Positions 35,488-44,664 of a DNA stretch of 64,000 nucleotides are shown here, piece by piece. Position 1 is the stretch's first letter, and every line of letters starts with the position of its first letter. A model generated the notes under the pieces. The model worked only from the letters and a program-made list of their open reading frames with translations. It searched no databases and had not been told where the DNA came from. This DNA is from Methylobacterium symbioticum (GTDB taxonomy: Bacteria; Pseudomonadota; Alphaproteobacteria; Rhizobiales; Beijerinckiaceae). The position numbers and the translations under genes were made by a program. Location: positions 25,317 through 89,316 of the forward strand of contig NZ_CABFPH010000013.1 in NCBI RefSeq assembly GCF_902141845.1. Reading direction: 5' to 3'.

Positions 35488-36330
35488 ATGAAGAACATCG
35501 CACTCGCCTCCACAATCCTCGCGTCCCTGGCATCGGGCTCTGTGCTCGCCGCCGACCTGCCGCGTCGCGCCTCTCCGCCGGTCTTCACGCCGGTTCCGGT
35601 CTTCACCTGGACGGGTTTCTACATCGGCGGCAATGCCGGCTACGCCTTCACCACCCGCGAGAGCCGCAACCGCAACGCCGCCTTTCTGATCAACGATGCC
35701 GATATCGGCACGGTCGGTGGCACCTTCGGCTTCAACAACCGCGGCCAGAACGGCTTCTCGGGCGGTCTGCAGGTCGGCGCCAACTACCAGTTCACCCCTG
35801 GCAGCGGCTTCGTCGTCGGCGTCGAGGCCGATGCCCAGTATCTTGATGCCGGGCGTCGCCGCTCGGGAGTCGTGGCCGGTCCCGGCACCGTGCTGAACCC
35901 GAACGCGGTCTTCTTCGATCCGCGCGCCACGGCCGGGCTCGAATATTTCGGCACCGTCCGCGGCCGCCTCGGCTACGCCTTCGACCGTACCCTCGTCTAC
36001 GCCACCGGCGGCTATGCCTATGGCGGCGGCAGCGAGAAGCGCTTCTTCGGCGCCACCGACAATGCCCAGATGCGCACCGGCTGGGCTGCGGGCGCGGGCC
36101 TGGAATACGCGCTCCCGACCGAGTCCTTCCTGAACTTCTTCCGCGCCTCGGCGGTGACGATGAAGGTCGAGGGCCTCTACGTGAACCTCCAGCGGAACAA
36201 GGGTCTCGCACTGCTGGCCGTGAACACGGTCACCGGCGACGTCTTCCTCCGCACGCCGGATCGCCGTTCCCTCGGCGACGACTTCGCCGTCATCCGCGCC
36301 GGCATCAATTACAAGTTCGGATCCTACTGA
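35488..36330 (+). CDS. Outer membrane beta-barrel protein (Omp25/porin-like)
   Basis: A 280-residue protein with a signal peptide (MKNIALASTILASLASGSVL, cleavage after Ala22) and the start of the mature domain FTWTGFYIGGNAGYAF, the hallmark of the small rhizobial OMP family. Alternating strands follow, with RGRLGYAFDRTLVYATGGYA near the middle and a C-terminal strand VIRAGINYKFGSY. It is predicted to be an eight- to ten-stranded outer membrane barrel. Similar proteins are highly expressed and species-variable. Confidence 0.9.
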   Translation: MKNIALASTILASLASGSVLAADLPRRASPPVFTPVPVFTWTGFYIGGNAGYAFTTRESRNRNAAFLINDADIGTVGGTFGFNNRGQNGFSGGLQVGANYQFTPGSGFVVGVEADAQYLDAGRRRSGVVAGPGTVLNPNAVFFDPRATAGLEYFGTVRGRLGYAFDRTLVYATGGYAYGGGSEKRFFGATDNAQMRTGWAAGAGLEYALPTESFLNFFRASAVTMKVEGLYVNLQRNKGLALLAVNTVTGDVFLRTPDRRSLGDDFAVIRAGINYKFGSY

Positions 36331-36509
36331 GCACGCGCCGGCTGGATGGCGCCGTCATCCAGCCGGGCCTGCGGTCTCGATCACGAGTTCGGAGACGGAT
36401 CGATCGGGCGTGAAGGCTCGGTTCCCGCTCCGCGCCGCTCCTCAGCAGGGAGCGGCGAAGCTCGGCTCAAGCGTCCCCAGCTCCGATCACCTGGCCGCCC
36501 GAGCCGACG

Positions 36510-36535
36510 ACACCCCAGGCCTGTGCCTGGGGTGT
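36510..36535. terminator. Bidirectional hairpin between convergent genes
   Basis: ACACCCCAGGC and GCCTGGGGTGT form a perfect 11-bp stem with a four-base loop, in the gap between the OMP gene and the convergent AraC gene. There is no strong T-run on either side, so termination efficiency is uncertain. Confidence 0.65.
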
Positions 36536-36597
36536 TCGCGTTCGCATCACGCCGAACGAAGCCGGGTCGCACGGCCTCGTTCGTTGGACAGTGCGGA

Positions 36598-37635
36598 TCA
36601 CAGATTGTCGATCCAACTCCTCAGCACGGAGATCCCGGCACGCTCACCGCCGATCCCGAGTTGATAGGATGTCGTCTCGCTCGGGACGAAGCCGAAGCGG
36701 CGGCGGAAGGCGCGCTGGAACGTCTTCTCGTCGGAGAAGCCGACCGTGTAGGCGAGTTGAGCGACCCGCCTCGGCCCCGCCGCGTCGCCCCGCACCAGAA
36801 TGCGCATCGCGCGCATCAGGCGCCGGTCGCGGATATAGGCGAGCACGCCGCCGGTCTCGCCGAAGAGAGGGTAGAGCGCGGAGCGCGACATGCCGGCCCG
36901 GGCGGCGATCACCGCCGGGGTCAGACCGGGCTCGTGCAGATCGCGCTCGATCAGGCGGCGAACGCGGATGCGCGCGTCGAGATTCTGGACGCCCGTCCCC
37001 GTCGTGCGCCCGCTCAGATAGGTGCCGCAGAGCTGGATGATCGCGCGCGCCGCGGAGGCGGCCTCCTGCTGATGCAGCAGGTCGCCGCAGGCGACGACGT
37101 TCGCGAGAAAGGCGTGCAGCAATCGCCCGAACGGATCGCCGTCGTGATCGAGGATCCGGGCATGGAGTCCTTCGAGCCGGCATCCCTGATCTTCGAGGAG
37201 GGCGCGCGGAATCACCAGATTCGTCGCGTCCACAGGGGCCGCCACGATACGAACCGGCCGAGCGAGGTCGAAGACGACACAATCCGTCTCCCGGGCCGCC
37301 AAAGTCCCGCCGTCTCCCTCGATCAGGCTGTGTCCCTGCCGGTAGAACTGCAGCAGGATGTGGTCGAGACCCTGCTGCTGGACCATCGTCTGCGTCCGCT
37401 CCAGGGTATGAGCCGGCGCGATCACATCTCCGACGAGCAGCTCCCCGAGATGATAGGAGCGCATCGCGATCGGGACCGACAGATCGGTGTCGGACCGGAA
37501 GCTGACCTGGAAGAAGGGAGCGATGTGCTCGCGCCATGCAGAACCCAGCTGCGCGCGATCCTCGGGGACATCGAAGCGGTGGCACAGAACCACCGCCTGG
37601 TCGCGCCGGATCGGGTCGGTATCGTTGGCTCGCAT
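36598..37635 (-). CDS. AraC-family transcriptional regulator
   Basis: A 345-residue regulator. The C-terminal third has two helix-turn-helix units typical of AraC: LTPAVIAARAGMSRSALYPL and the second unit VAQLAYTVGFSDEKTFQRAF (about residues 260-325). The N-terminal part resembles the AraC-binding-like domain found with such regulators (FDVPEDRAQLGSAWREHIAP). Start ATG at 37635. No obvious target lies beside it except the convergent OMP gene; the TonB receptor is 1.2 kb away. Confidence 0.9.
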   Translation of the reverse strand: MRANDTDPIRRDQAVVLCHRFDVPEDRAQLGSAWREHIAPFFQVSFRSDTDLSVPIAMRSYHLGELLVGDVIAPAHTLERTQTMVQQQGLDHILLQFYRQGHSLIEGDGGTLAARETDCVVFDLARPVRIVAAPVDATNLVIPRALLEDQGCRLEGLHARILDHDGDPFGRLLHAFLANVVACGDLLHQQEAASAARAIIQLCGTYLSGRTTGTGVQNLDARIRVRRLIERDLHEPGLTPAVIAARAGMSRSALYPLFGETGGVLAYIRDRRLMRAMRILVRGDAAGPRRVAQLAYTVGFSDEKTFQRAFRRRFGFVPSETTSYQLGIGGERAGISVLRSWIDNL

Positions 37636-37817
37636 GGCTGTTCTGTCTACGGATGCGCACCATTCTTTGAGCGCAAAATCTTGAAATAAATCCTAAGATA
37701 ATCCTCTGTCCGCCCGTCGAAACCGACACGGTCCCTCCATCGCCGAACCTGCGCGCCGCGAGGCGCGCGCGCCTTAGCGCCCGCTCGAATGGTTTGCAAC
37801 GATCCCCGCCCAACGCG

Positions 37818-37850
37818 AAAAGCCCGCACCGGCGGTCGCCAATGCGGGCT
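37818..37850 (-). terminator. Orphan terminator-like hairpin
   Basis: AGCCCGCA (37821-37828) pairs with TGCGGGCT (37843-37850); on the minus strand it is followed by a short T-run. No intact minus-strand gene ends just before it (the nearest, the TonB receptor, stops about 1 kb away). It resembles the hairpin at 41370-41400 in sequence. It may be left over from a lost gene. Confidence 0.55.
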
Positions 37851-37896
37851 GGAGGAGAACGTGAGTCCGGGTGCCGCGACGCGGCGCGGGAGACGA

Positions 37897-37949
37897 ACCG
37901 CAACGTCTTCGAGACGCTGTTCGGCATCGGGGAGTGAGGGCGGGCCGGG
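37897..37949 (+). pseudogene. 53-bp duplicate of the PBP gene 3' end (copy 2)
   Basis: A truncated copy of the end of the PBP1A-type gene, including its stop codon and the GC-rich bases after it. Two mismatches separate it from 35096-35148. The upstream coding part is absent. Direct repeats of a gene 3' end 2.8 kb apart bracket the OMP and AraC genes. Confidence 0.85.
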
Positions 37950-38835
37950 GTCGCATGCGGCCTCCACGCGGTTTCGGCTCCGCGCGTCTTGCTGACGCCG
38001 GAGGCTTGGCTGGAGGGAGACGCGGGACGCCGCGGAACCCAAATTGTCTGCGTACGGATACCGAGCTCCCCGGCGTCCCGCGGACGAGGGGGCGGGGATC
38101 CGCCGGCCTCGTCCGTCTATGCGTCGCGGTCTCTTGCTCACCTGCATCGACCCCGATCGTGGCGGACTGCGTAGCGCCGTTGCCCGGCTCGCCCAGCCTC
38201 ACCCCGGCAGACTTGAAGCGTCGTGCACCGGACCTCGTATTGGGCCCGGCATCGGTTCCAACGACCTGTGCAGGCCGGACTATCGGGGCTGTCCCGTTGT
38301 TGATCCGGGCTGGCGCCGAGAACGGCCCTGTGTCGCGCAGAGGCGCCCGGGGCGCCGGCTGACCGGCCGGCGACGCGGGAACCGCCGCGCTGTCCTGGCA
38401 CGGGCCGTGGTCATGCGGCCCGGGCTCCCTGCGCGCGGCGCGGCGGGTTGCAGGACCCGTCGCGCCGCGGGACAGCGCGTGGCCGGGATGTACGTGTTTT
38501 GTTCTCGCGTGTCAAGCTTTTTGTCTCAAAGAAGGTCTTTTCGCCCTGCCGCCGCGCTCTCCCTCTCCCCTCTGCGGGGGAGGGTGCCGAACGGAGTGAG
38601 GCGGGAGAGGGGAACCCGGCGTCCGACACGGGCCCAGCGTCGATGCCGAACGCGATCCTGTACCGTCGCACCCCTCTCCCGACCCGCTTCGCGGGCCACC
38701 CTCACCCGCAGAGGGGGGAGGGAGGGCGCGGTTCCAGCTCTCCATCGGTGTCCGGATCAGGCGCGGGTCCCCTCTCCCGACCGCGAGAGGGGACCTAGGG
38801 TGGTCCCTATGGGTGCCCGGAAGCGCCGACGAGGC
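37950..38835. other. Gene-poor, repeat-bearing region
   Basis: About 0.9 kb without a gene I can support. From 38559 to 38793 it holds three related C/T- and G/A-rich palindromic units: CTCCCTCTCCCCTCTGCGGG with a GGGAGAGGGG end near 38612; the inverse unit at about 38670-38731; and a tight hairpin GTCCCCTCTC...GAGAGGGGAC at 38767-38794. The same family appears at 57407-57540. The rest looks like decayed sequence. Confidence 0.65.
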
Positions 38836-41031
38836 TCAGAAGTCCATCGAGGCCGAGAGCAGGAAGGTCCGTGGGGTGCCCTGGCTCAGGATACCGCGGC
38901 CGGTCGAGGCCCAGTAATTATTGCCCGTCACGTTGACCACGTTCGCCCGCAGGGTCAGCGGCCGGTCCTGGAACGTGGTGGCATAGCGCAGCCCGACATC
39001 GAGCGTCGCCCAGTCGGGGATCTTCTGGCTATTGGCGAGGTCGTAGTACTGGGCGGCTGTGTAGATCACCCGGCCCGTCAGGGTCAGACCCGGGACGAGG
39101 CCCGGCGGCAGGTCGTACTCCCCGTAGAGGTTGAGCTGCACGTCCGGCACGCCGACGGCGACCCGGCCGAGGTTGCGCGGATCCTGCGCCTGCACTTGCA
39201 CGCCGTCGAGCAGGCTCACGCCGCCGAGCAGGCGGATGCCCGGCACCGGCTCGCCGAACACGGTGAGCTCGACGCCGCTGTTGCGCTGGCGTCCATCCAC
39301 GGAGAACACCAGTGTGCGGGCATCGAGGAAGCCGAAGGGCTGCTCGATCTCGAAAGCGGCGAAGCCGATGCCGACGCTGCCGAAATCGTATTTCGCGCCG
39401 ACCTCGGTCTGGCGTGAGACGGCGGCCGGGAAAGCCGCGTTGGCGTTGACGGCATTCACCGGCGGGGCCGGCGAGGTCAGGCCCTCGATGTAGTTGGCGT
39501 AGAGGGAGAGCCGCTCCCAGGGCTTCACGACGAGGCCGACGCCCGGCGAGAAGGCACCGCTCTCGCTCGACCCGGTGCGGAAGCCGGTGACGGCGTTGTA
39601 GCTGTTCACGTCGAGGCTCTGCCAGCGACCGCCGACGGTGAGGAGCACCCGGTCGTCGAGGATCGACAGGGTGTCGGCGACGGCGATGCTGCGGTTGATC
39701 CGGCTCGAGGTGCGCGGCGTCGCGTTCGACAGGCCGATGGTGGAGCGCGGCGCGACAGAGACCGGATTATAGAGATTCGACACGATGGTCGCGCCAACAG
39801 TCTGCGCCGGAGGCTGGGCGAGATCCTGCCAGAACCCGACCGCGGCGAGGCCGAAGCTGTGCTTGACCGGGCCGGTCTCGACCGTGCCGCGCAGGCCGGC
39901 CTCGGCGGTCTGGTTGACGATGTGGAACGGCAGGTAGCTGATCGGGTCGCGGTAATCGCCGCGCGTGTTGAAGATCGTCAGGACTCCGCCAAAATATTCC
40001 TGCCGGAAGTTCGAGCGGCCGTAAGCGCCGTAGACGGTCAGGTCCGGGGTCAGGTCGTACTCGACCCGCGTGGCGAGCTGCTGGTTGGCGCTGTCCCTGT
40101 ACTCCCAGGGCTGCTGCTGGTTCAGGCTCAGGTCCGGGGCCCGCGGAATGCGCACGCCGGCCGCCACGTTGCGGTTGCGCAGGGGCGACGTGAAATCGAG
40201 CTCCTGATAGCCGAGATCGAGGCTCGCCCGCAGGCGCTCGCCGCGATAGTCGAGCGCGAGCGCGGCGACGCCGAGATGCAGGCTCTGGTTGTCGATCGGC
40301 GTGTGGCCGTTGTTGAAGGCGCCGTTGAAGCGGATGCCCCATTCCTTGGCGTCGCCGAAGCGGCGGCTGATATCGACCGCCTTGTAGACCTGGGCGTCGG
40401 AACCGTAGCCGAGGGTGACGCGGTTGAGCGGCTCCTCGCCCGCCCGCTTCGGGATCAGGTTGATGAGGCCGCCGATATTGCCGAAGGGGGGCACGCCCGA
40501 CAGCAGCGTCGAGGGCCCGCGCAGCACCTCGACGCGCTCGATCGGCTCGATGGCCGGGTTGAAGGCGTCGGCCACCCCGAACAGGCCGTTGAAGGCCATG
40601 TCCTGGGCGAAGACCGGGAAGCCGCGGATGAAGAAACCCAGGATGCCCGAGAAGGCCGGCACGTTGGTGCGGATCGAGGGGTCGTTGTTGACCACGTCCT
40701 GCACGTTGCGCGCCTGCTGGTCGCGGATCAGCGTCTCCGTGTAGCTGGTCGCGCTGAACGGCTGGTCGAATACGTTGCGGTTGCCGAGCAGGCCGAGCCG
40801 TGAGCCCGAGCCGACCACGCCGCCCGGATAGGCGGCCGGCGGCGGACCGACGATGCGGTTGGGGACCGGCGCGGCCCGCCCGCCACCGCGCGCCTCCACG
40901 GAGAGCTCGTCGAGGCGGACCTCGTCCTGCGCGGCGGCGGGCCCGGCGCCGAGGGCGCCCAACAGGGCGAGGCAGACGGTGATCTCGCGACGCTGATCGA
41001 ACCCGATCCGACACGGCTTGTAACGCGGCAT
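38836..41031 (-). CDS. TonB-dependent siderophore receptor (FhuA/FpvA-like)
   Basis: A 731-residue outer membrane receptor. The start at ATG 41031 gives a signal peptide ending AAAQ, followed by a TonB box-like LDELSVEA, a plug domain (NVQDVVNNDPSIRTN, RGFPVFAQDM, IERVEVLRGPSTLLSG, GGLINLIPKRA) and a 22-strand barrel that ends with FLLSASMDF, whose terminal Phe suits outer membrane assembly. It is expected to import a ferric siderophore or similar chelate. No TonB-ExbBD, sigma/anti-sigma pair or ABC transporter is adjacent. Confidence 0.93.
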   Translation of the reverse strand: MPRYKPCRIGFDQRREITVCLALLGALGAGPAAAQDEVRLDELSVEARGGGRAAPVPNRIVGPPPAAYPGGVVGSGSRLGLLGNRNVFDQPFSATSYTETLIRDQQARNVQDVVNNDPSIRTNVPAFSGILGFFIRGFPVFAQDMAFNGLFGVADAFNPAIEPIERVEVLRGPSTLLSGVPPFGNIGGLINLIPKRAGEEPLNRVTLGYGSDAQVYKAVDISRRFGDAKEWGIRFNGAFNNGHTPIDNQSLHLGVAALALDYRGERLRASLDLGYQELDFTSPLRNRNVAAGVRIPRAPDLSLNQQQPWEYRDSANQQLATRVEYDLTPDLTVYGAYGRSNFRQEYFGGVLTIFNTRGDYRDPISYLPFHIVNQTAEAGLRGTVETGPVKHSFGLAAVGFWQDLAQPPAQTVGATIVSNLYNPVSVAPRSTIGLSNATPRTSSRINRSIAVADTLSILDDRVLLTVGGRWQSLDVNSYNAVTGFRTGSSESGAFSPGVGLVVKPWERLSLYANYIEGLTSPAPPVNAVNANAAFPAAVSRQTEVGAKYDFGSVGIGFAAFEIEQPFGFLDARTLVFSVDGRQRNSGVELTVFGEPVPGIRLLGGVSLLDGVQVQAQDPRNLGRVAVGVPDVQLNLYGEYDLPPGLVPGLTLTGRVIYTAAQYYDLANSQKIPDWATLDVGLRYATTFQDRPLTLRANVVNVTGNNYWASTGRGILSQGTPRTFLLSASMDF

Positions 41032-41366
41032 AGGCACACAATCCCTGAGGCATCCGACATCACCGGCGTCGATGCAGCCGGAATACCGGTCGATCGCCCC
41101 TATTCGGCATCGACCCCGCATCGCAATGCGATTTCCGTCTCAGGATCACTTGGTTTTGCTGTTGTTGCTCCGATTTTTCATTGTCTCATTAGACCAGTTT
41201 GAAGATTTGGAGCAGTGTTCCGATGCGCTTGCCTGCTCCGAACCGGTTGCCATCGTGACTGACGGCGACCGGGTCCCGCGGGCAGGGCCGATCCGCGCCG
41301 GACGCGCCGCCAAGCCGCGCTCCGGCCGGGTCTCATCATGTCCGAGCAGTCATTCCCGCCGCACGC
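41032..41366. other. Intergenic region ahead of the TonB receptor
   Basis: No gene is recognised here. The stretch 41130-41210 is A/T-rich for this genome and lies about 110-180 bases before the receptor start, so it is the likely promoter zone, but no iron-box-type palindrome could be called by eye. Confidence 0.5.
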
Positions 41367-41400
41367 AAAAAAACCCGCACCGGCGGAGACCGGTGCGGGC
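41367..41400 (-). terminator. Intrinsic terminator after the amidinotransferase gene
   Basis: On the minus strand, GCCCGCACCGG pairs with CCGGTGCGGG around a short loop and is followed by seven T. It lies about 100 bases past the amidinotransferase stop at 41502 and separates that gene from the TonB receptor. Confidence 0.9.
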
Positions 41401-41501
41401 TGGCGCGATACGCTCAGGCCGGACAATCCCGGCATGCGCTCGATCCGCGATCGAGAGACGAACGCGCCGATCCGGTTCAAGCAACCGGATCGGATCTGCC
41501 C

Positions 41502-42686
41502 CTAGAAGTACGACTTCAGCGTGCCGCGGCGGCGCACGTCGAGGGTGGCGCAGTGGAAGGAGCCGCCGAACGGGCCATAGGACAGGAACGGCGCCGGGAT
41601 CGGGTCGAAGCCCCAGTCCTTCAGGGCCTTGATCAGCGTCGGCTGGCTCTGGTCGACGACGATCTTCTTCTCGTCGATGGCGAGAACGTTGATCGAGGTC
41701 CAGGGCGAGCACATCGAGATCTTGCTCATGAAGCCCGTGACGGGGTCGGGGCGCGGGGCGATCAGAACGTCCCATTTCTTGAGCACGGCCGGGAGCTTCT
41801 CGACATCGATGTAGTCGGGATTGACCAGCACCTTGCCCGGCGCCAGCGGCATGAACGAGGAGTCGATATGCATCGGCTGCGGGCAGCGGCTCTCGATCTC
41901 GTGGATGCGGAAGCCGGGGCCGAGATGGCGGCGCAGCCACTCGATGCCCATCAGGTTGGTCACGTTCGAGCGGGTCACGAACAGGTCGCGGCCGCAGCGC
42001 ACGAAATCGGCCGCGTCGAAGACCGGCTCGAACTCGTTGACCGTGAACTGCATGGGCTCGCCGGCCTTCAGGTTCGGCACCCGGTAATCGTAGTTGTACA
42101 GGTCGTCGATCAATTGAGGGCGCGGCGCCGAAGTCCAGCGCGCACCATTGCGAAAATACTCCTTGAACAGGCCGCGGTAGGCGTCGCCCTCGAAATAGCG
42201 CGAGCGCCAGCACATCGGGCTCTCGATAATCTCGTCGCCGATGACGAGATAGGGATCGCGCGGGCAGGCGACGCAGAAGCCGCGCGACGACCAGCGCGGC
42301 GCCTTGTACTTCTTCGAGAAATCGATCGAATCCGGGCGGCGGACCTTCACGCCCTCGCCGGCGAGGATCTTGATGAAGTTGTCGAGCTCGGCCTGGGCGA
42401 GCTTCTTCATGAAGTTCGGGTACTTCCAGCCGCTGGCGAAGCGGTAGAAGGGCTGCGCCGCCCGCGGCAGGTTGAAGATCACGGTCAGGTGGTGGGTCGG
42501 GATGGTCGCGCCGTCGAGCGAGCCGACGATGACCTCCTCCAGCGGGTCCCACTCGTTCCAGGCCATGACCGGCGATTGCGGGGCCGGCACGCCCGGTCCT
42601 CCCTCGCGGCCAGCCCCGTACCCGGCGGCGTGCGACGCGTCGTCGAGCACGGCCTCACCGGCCGTGATGGGTGATTCGCGGTCCAT
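41502..42686 (-). CDS. Glycine amidinotransferase-like enzyme (GATM/StrB family), candidate hopanoid guanidinylase
   Basis: A 394-residue amidinotransferase. It aligns by eye with vertebrate arginine:glycine amidinotransferase: VNEFEPVFDAADFVRCGRDL (catalytic Asp), PQPMHIDSSFMPLAPGKVLV (catalytic His), and GGSFHCATLDVRRRGTLKSY (nucleophile Cys close to the C-terminus). Such enzymes move an amidino group from arginine to an amine. It is divergent from hpnL across 208 bp, at the edge of the hpnL-M-I-J-K group that makes the amino-cyclitol hopanoid head group. Guanidine-substituted cyclitol-ether hopanoids are reported from Methylobacterium, so this amine is a plausible acceptor. That role is inferred. 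Confidence 0.9.
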   Translation of the reverse strand: MDRESPITAGEAVLDDASHAAGYGAGREGGPGVPAPQSPVMAWNEWDPLEEVIVGSLDGATIPTHHLTVIFNLPRAAQPFYRFASGWKYPNFMKKLAQAELDNFIKILAGEGVKVRRPDSIDFSKKYKAPRWSSRGFCVACPRDPYLVIGDEIIESPMCWRSRYFEGDAYRGLFKEYFRNGARWTSAPRPQLIDDLYNYDYRVPNLKAGEPMQFTVNEFEPVFDAADFVRCGRDLFVTRSNVTNLMGIEWLRRHLGPGFRIHEIESRCPQPMHIDSSFMPLAPGKVLVNPDYIDVEKLPAVLKKWDVLIAPRPDPVTGFMSKISMCSPWTSINVLAIDEKKIVVDQSQPTLIKALKDWGFDPIPAPFLSYGPFGGSFHCATLDVRRRGTLKSYF

Positions 42687-42894
42687 CCTTCAGTCCCCTT
42701 GGTCGCGGTCTTTTGCGGTCGTTGGCCGTAGGCGAAAAGGCCGGTGCCGCTTTGGCGCGCACTGTGTCTCTCGGGTGATAGACATTGCCGGCCATTGCTG
42801 CAACTTGGCGCTGTCTCCTCAACCGCGGCGGTCTTTTTCGGTCGGAAACGCGGCGAGATTCCAGCAACAAGCCACGACGAGCTTGCAGAAGACC

Positions 42895-44007
42895 ATGAAG
42901 CGTCTGACGACCCTGGCCCTGATCGTGGGTCTCTGCACGGTGGTCGGCCTGTTCCTGTCCTCCGGGCTGGAAGACGTGGCCGCTGCGGTGGTGAGCGCCG
43001 GCTGGGGCGCGCTGATCGTCGTGCTCGCGCGCGCCGTCGCGGTCGCCTGGGCCGGCCTCGGCTGGTTCGTGATCTTTCCCGCGTCGGCGCGCCCGAGCCT
43101 GCCCGCCTGCATCAACCTCCGCTTCATCCGCGAGGGCATCAACACGCTGCTGCCGGTCGCCACCGTCGGCGGCGACTTCGTGGGCGCGCGGCTGCTCACC
43201 CGCCGCGGCGTCTCCGGCGGCCTCGCCGGCGCCAGCATGTTCGTCGACCTGATGACGCAGGCGCTGACGCAGCTCCTGTTCACCGTGGCCGGCCTCGGCC
43301 TGCTGGTCTGGCTCTCGGGCGACGGGCCGATCGTGCGCACCGTGGCCGGCGGCCTCGCCGTGGCGACGCCGGCGCTGGCGGCCTTCTACCTGATCCAGCG
43401 CCGCGCCGGCCACCGCATCGTCCAGGCGCTGCTCTCGCGCTTCGCCTCGGGCCGCGAGTGGCGCGCGCTCGGCGCCGTGGACGTGCTCTTCGACAACCTG
43501 CGCCGGCTCTACGGCAACCCGGCCCGGGTCGGCGCCGGCATCCTGGTCCACCTCGTCGGCTGGGTGATCGGCACCTGCGAGGTCTATGTCTGCCTCCATT
43601 TCATGGGCTATCCGGTCAGCTTCGCCGAGGCTTTGGTGATCGAGAGCCTCGCCCAGGCGGTCCGCGGCGCGGCCTTCGCGGTGCCGGGCGCGCTCGGTGC
43701 CCAGGAGGGCGGCCTGATCGCGCTCTGCGCCCTGTTCGGCATCCCGGCCGAGGCGGCGCTCGCCCTGTCGCTGGTCAAGCGCCTCGCCGACGTTCTGGTC
43801 GGCGTGCCCGGGCTGATCCTCTGGCACCGCGCCGAGCGCGCGGAGGCCGCCGAGGAGACCGACGAGGCGCGCGGGCGCCGGCTCGGCAAGCGCCTGAGCC
43901 CCGTCCTGCAGCCGGCGACGCTCGGCCCCTTCTACAGCTACGCACCGCCGCGCATGCCCGCCGCGCGGCACACCGACAGCGAGGGAGACCTCAAGAAGTG
44001 CGCCTGA
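42895..44007 (+). CDS. hpnL: Hopanoid-associated membrane protein HpnL
   Basis: A 370-residue integral membrane protein related to the flippase part of lysylphosphatidylglycerol synthases (TIGR03476). About eight hydrophobic helices are visible, with LRFIREGINTLLPVATVGGD and the conserved AFAVPGALGAQEGGLIALCA. The ATG at 42895 opens the HpnL domain; the frame is open further upstream without homology. The stop overlaps hpnM. Proposed to help move hopanoids or their glycosylated forms across membranes; no reaction is established. Confidence 0.9.
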   Translation: MKRLTTLALIVGLCTVVGLFLSSGLEDVAAAVVSAGWGALIVVLARAVAVAWAGLGWFVIFPASARPSLPACINLRFIREGINTLLPVATVGGDFVGARLLTRRGVSGGLAGASMFVDLMTQALTQLLFTVAGLGLLVWLSGDGPIVRTVAGGLAVATPALAAFYLIQRRAGHRIVQALLSRFASGREWRALGAVDVLFDNLRRLYGNPARVGAGILVHLVGWVIGTCEVYVCLHFMGYPVSFAEALVIESLAQAVRGAAFAVPGALGAQEGGLIALCALFGIPAEAALALSLVKRLADVLVGVPGLILWHRAERAEAAEETDEARGRRLGKRLSPVLQPATLGPFYSYAPPRMPAARHTDSEGDLKKCA

Positions 44008-44594
44008 TCCGTCTCGGCCTGCTCGCGCTCGCCCTGGTCGCCGGCCCGGCGCGCGCCGCCGACGAGCCCGCGCTCGCGACCGTCCGCAAGGTCTATGCGC
44101 GCTTCGAGGAGACCGTGCGCGGCGGCGTGCCGCCGCTGCCGGAGCGCGTCGCCGCGGTCGGCCCGGTGCTCGAGGAGACCTTCGACTTCCCCGCGATGGT
44201 GAAGCTCGCGGTCGGCCAGCCCTGGGCCGGCTTCACGCCGGAGCAGCAGGCGGCCATCACCGAGGCGTTCCGGCGCAACTTCATCACCACCTACGCCAAC
44301 CGCCTGAAGCAGGCGGCGGGCGGCAAGTTCGAGGTGCAGAGCGCCGAGCCGCGCAACGGCGGCAGCCTCGTCCAGACCCGCGTCACCACCCCCGACGGCG
44401 ACGAATCGCAGATCGACTTCGTGCTGAGCGCCGAGAACAAGGTGACCGACGTGTTGCTCAACGGCAACGTCAGCGAGGTCGCGGGCCAGCGCACCAGCTT
44501 CAGCCAGCCTCTGAAGGCTGGCGGCGCGGACGGGCTGCTGACATTCCTGCGCCAGCGTACCGAAGGCATGTTGGCGGCCAAACCGACGCCTTGA
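43998..44594 (+). CDS. hpnM: Hopanoid-associated periplasmic protein HpnM (MlaC-like)
   Basis: A 198-residue MlaC/Ttg2D-type lipid-binding protein (TIGR03481). The start, GTG at 43998, gives a signal peptide LIRLGLLALALVAGPARAA. The mature part has the family pattern ETFDFPAMVKLAVGQPWAGF and an ITEAFRRNFITTYANRLKQ segment. It starts within the last ten bases of hpnL. MlaC proteins ferry lipids through the periplasm, so HpnM may carry hopanoids. Confidence 0.9.
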   Translation: MRLIRLGLLALALVAGPARAADEPALATVRKVYARFEETVRGGVPPLPERVAAVGPVLEETFDFPAMVKLAVGQPWAGFTPEQQAAITEAFRRNFITTYANRLKQAAGGKFEVQSAEPRNGGSLVQTRVTTPDGDESQIDFVLSAENKVTDVLLNGNVSEVAGQRTSFSQPLKAGGADGLLTFLRQRTEGMLAAKPTP

Positions 44595-44664
44595 ACGCCG
44601 GGCATCACGCGCCCCTCACGCCGCGTCCGCGGCCGTCGCATTCCCCAGACCGAGCGATTCCCCG

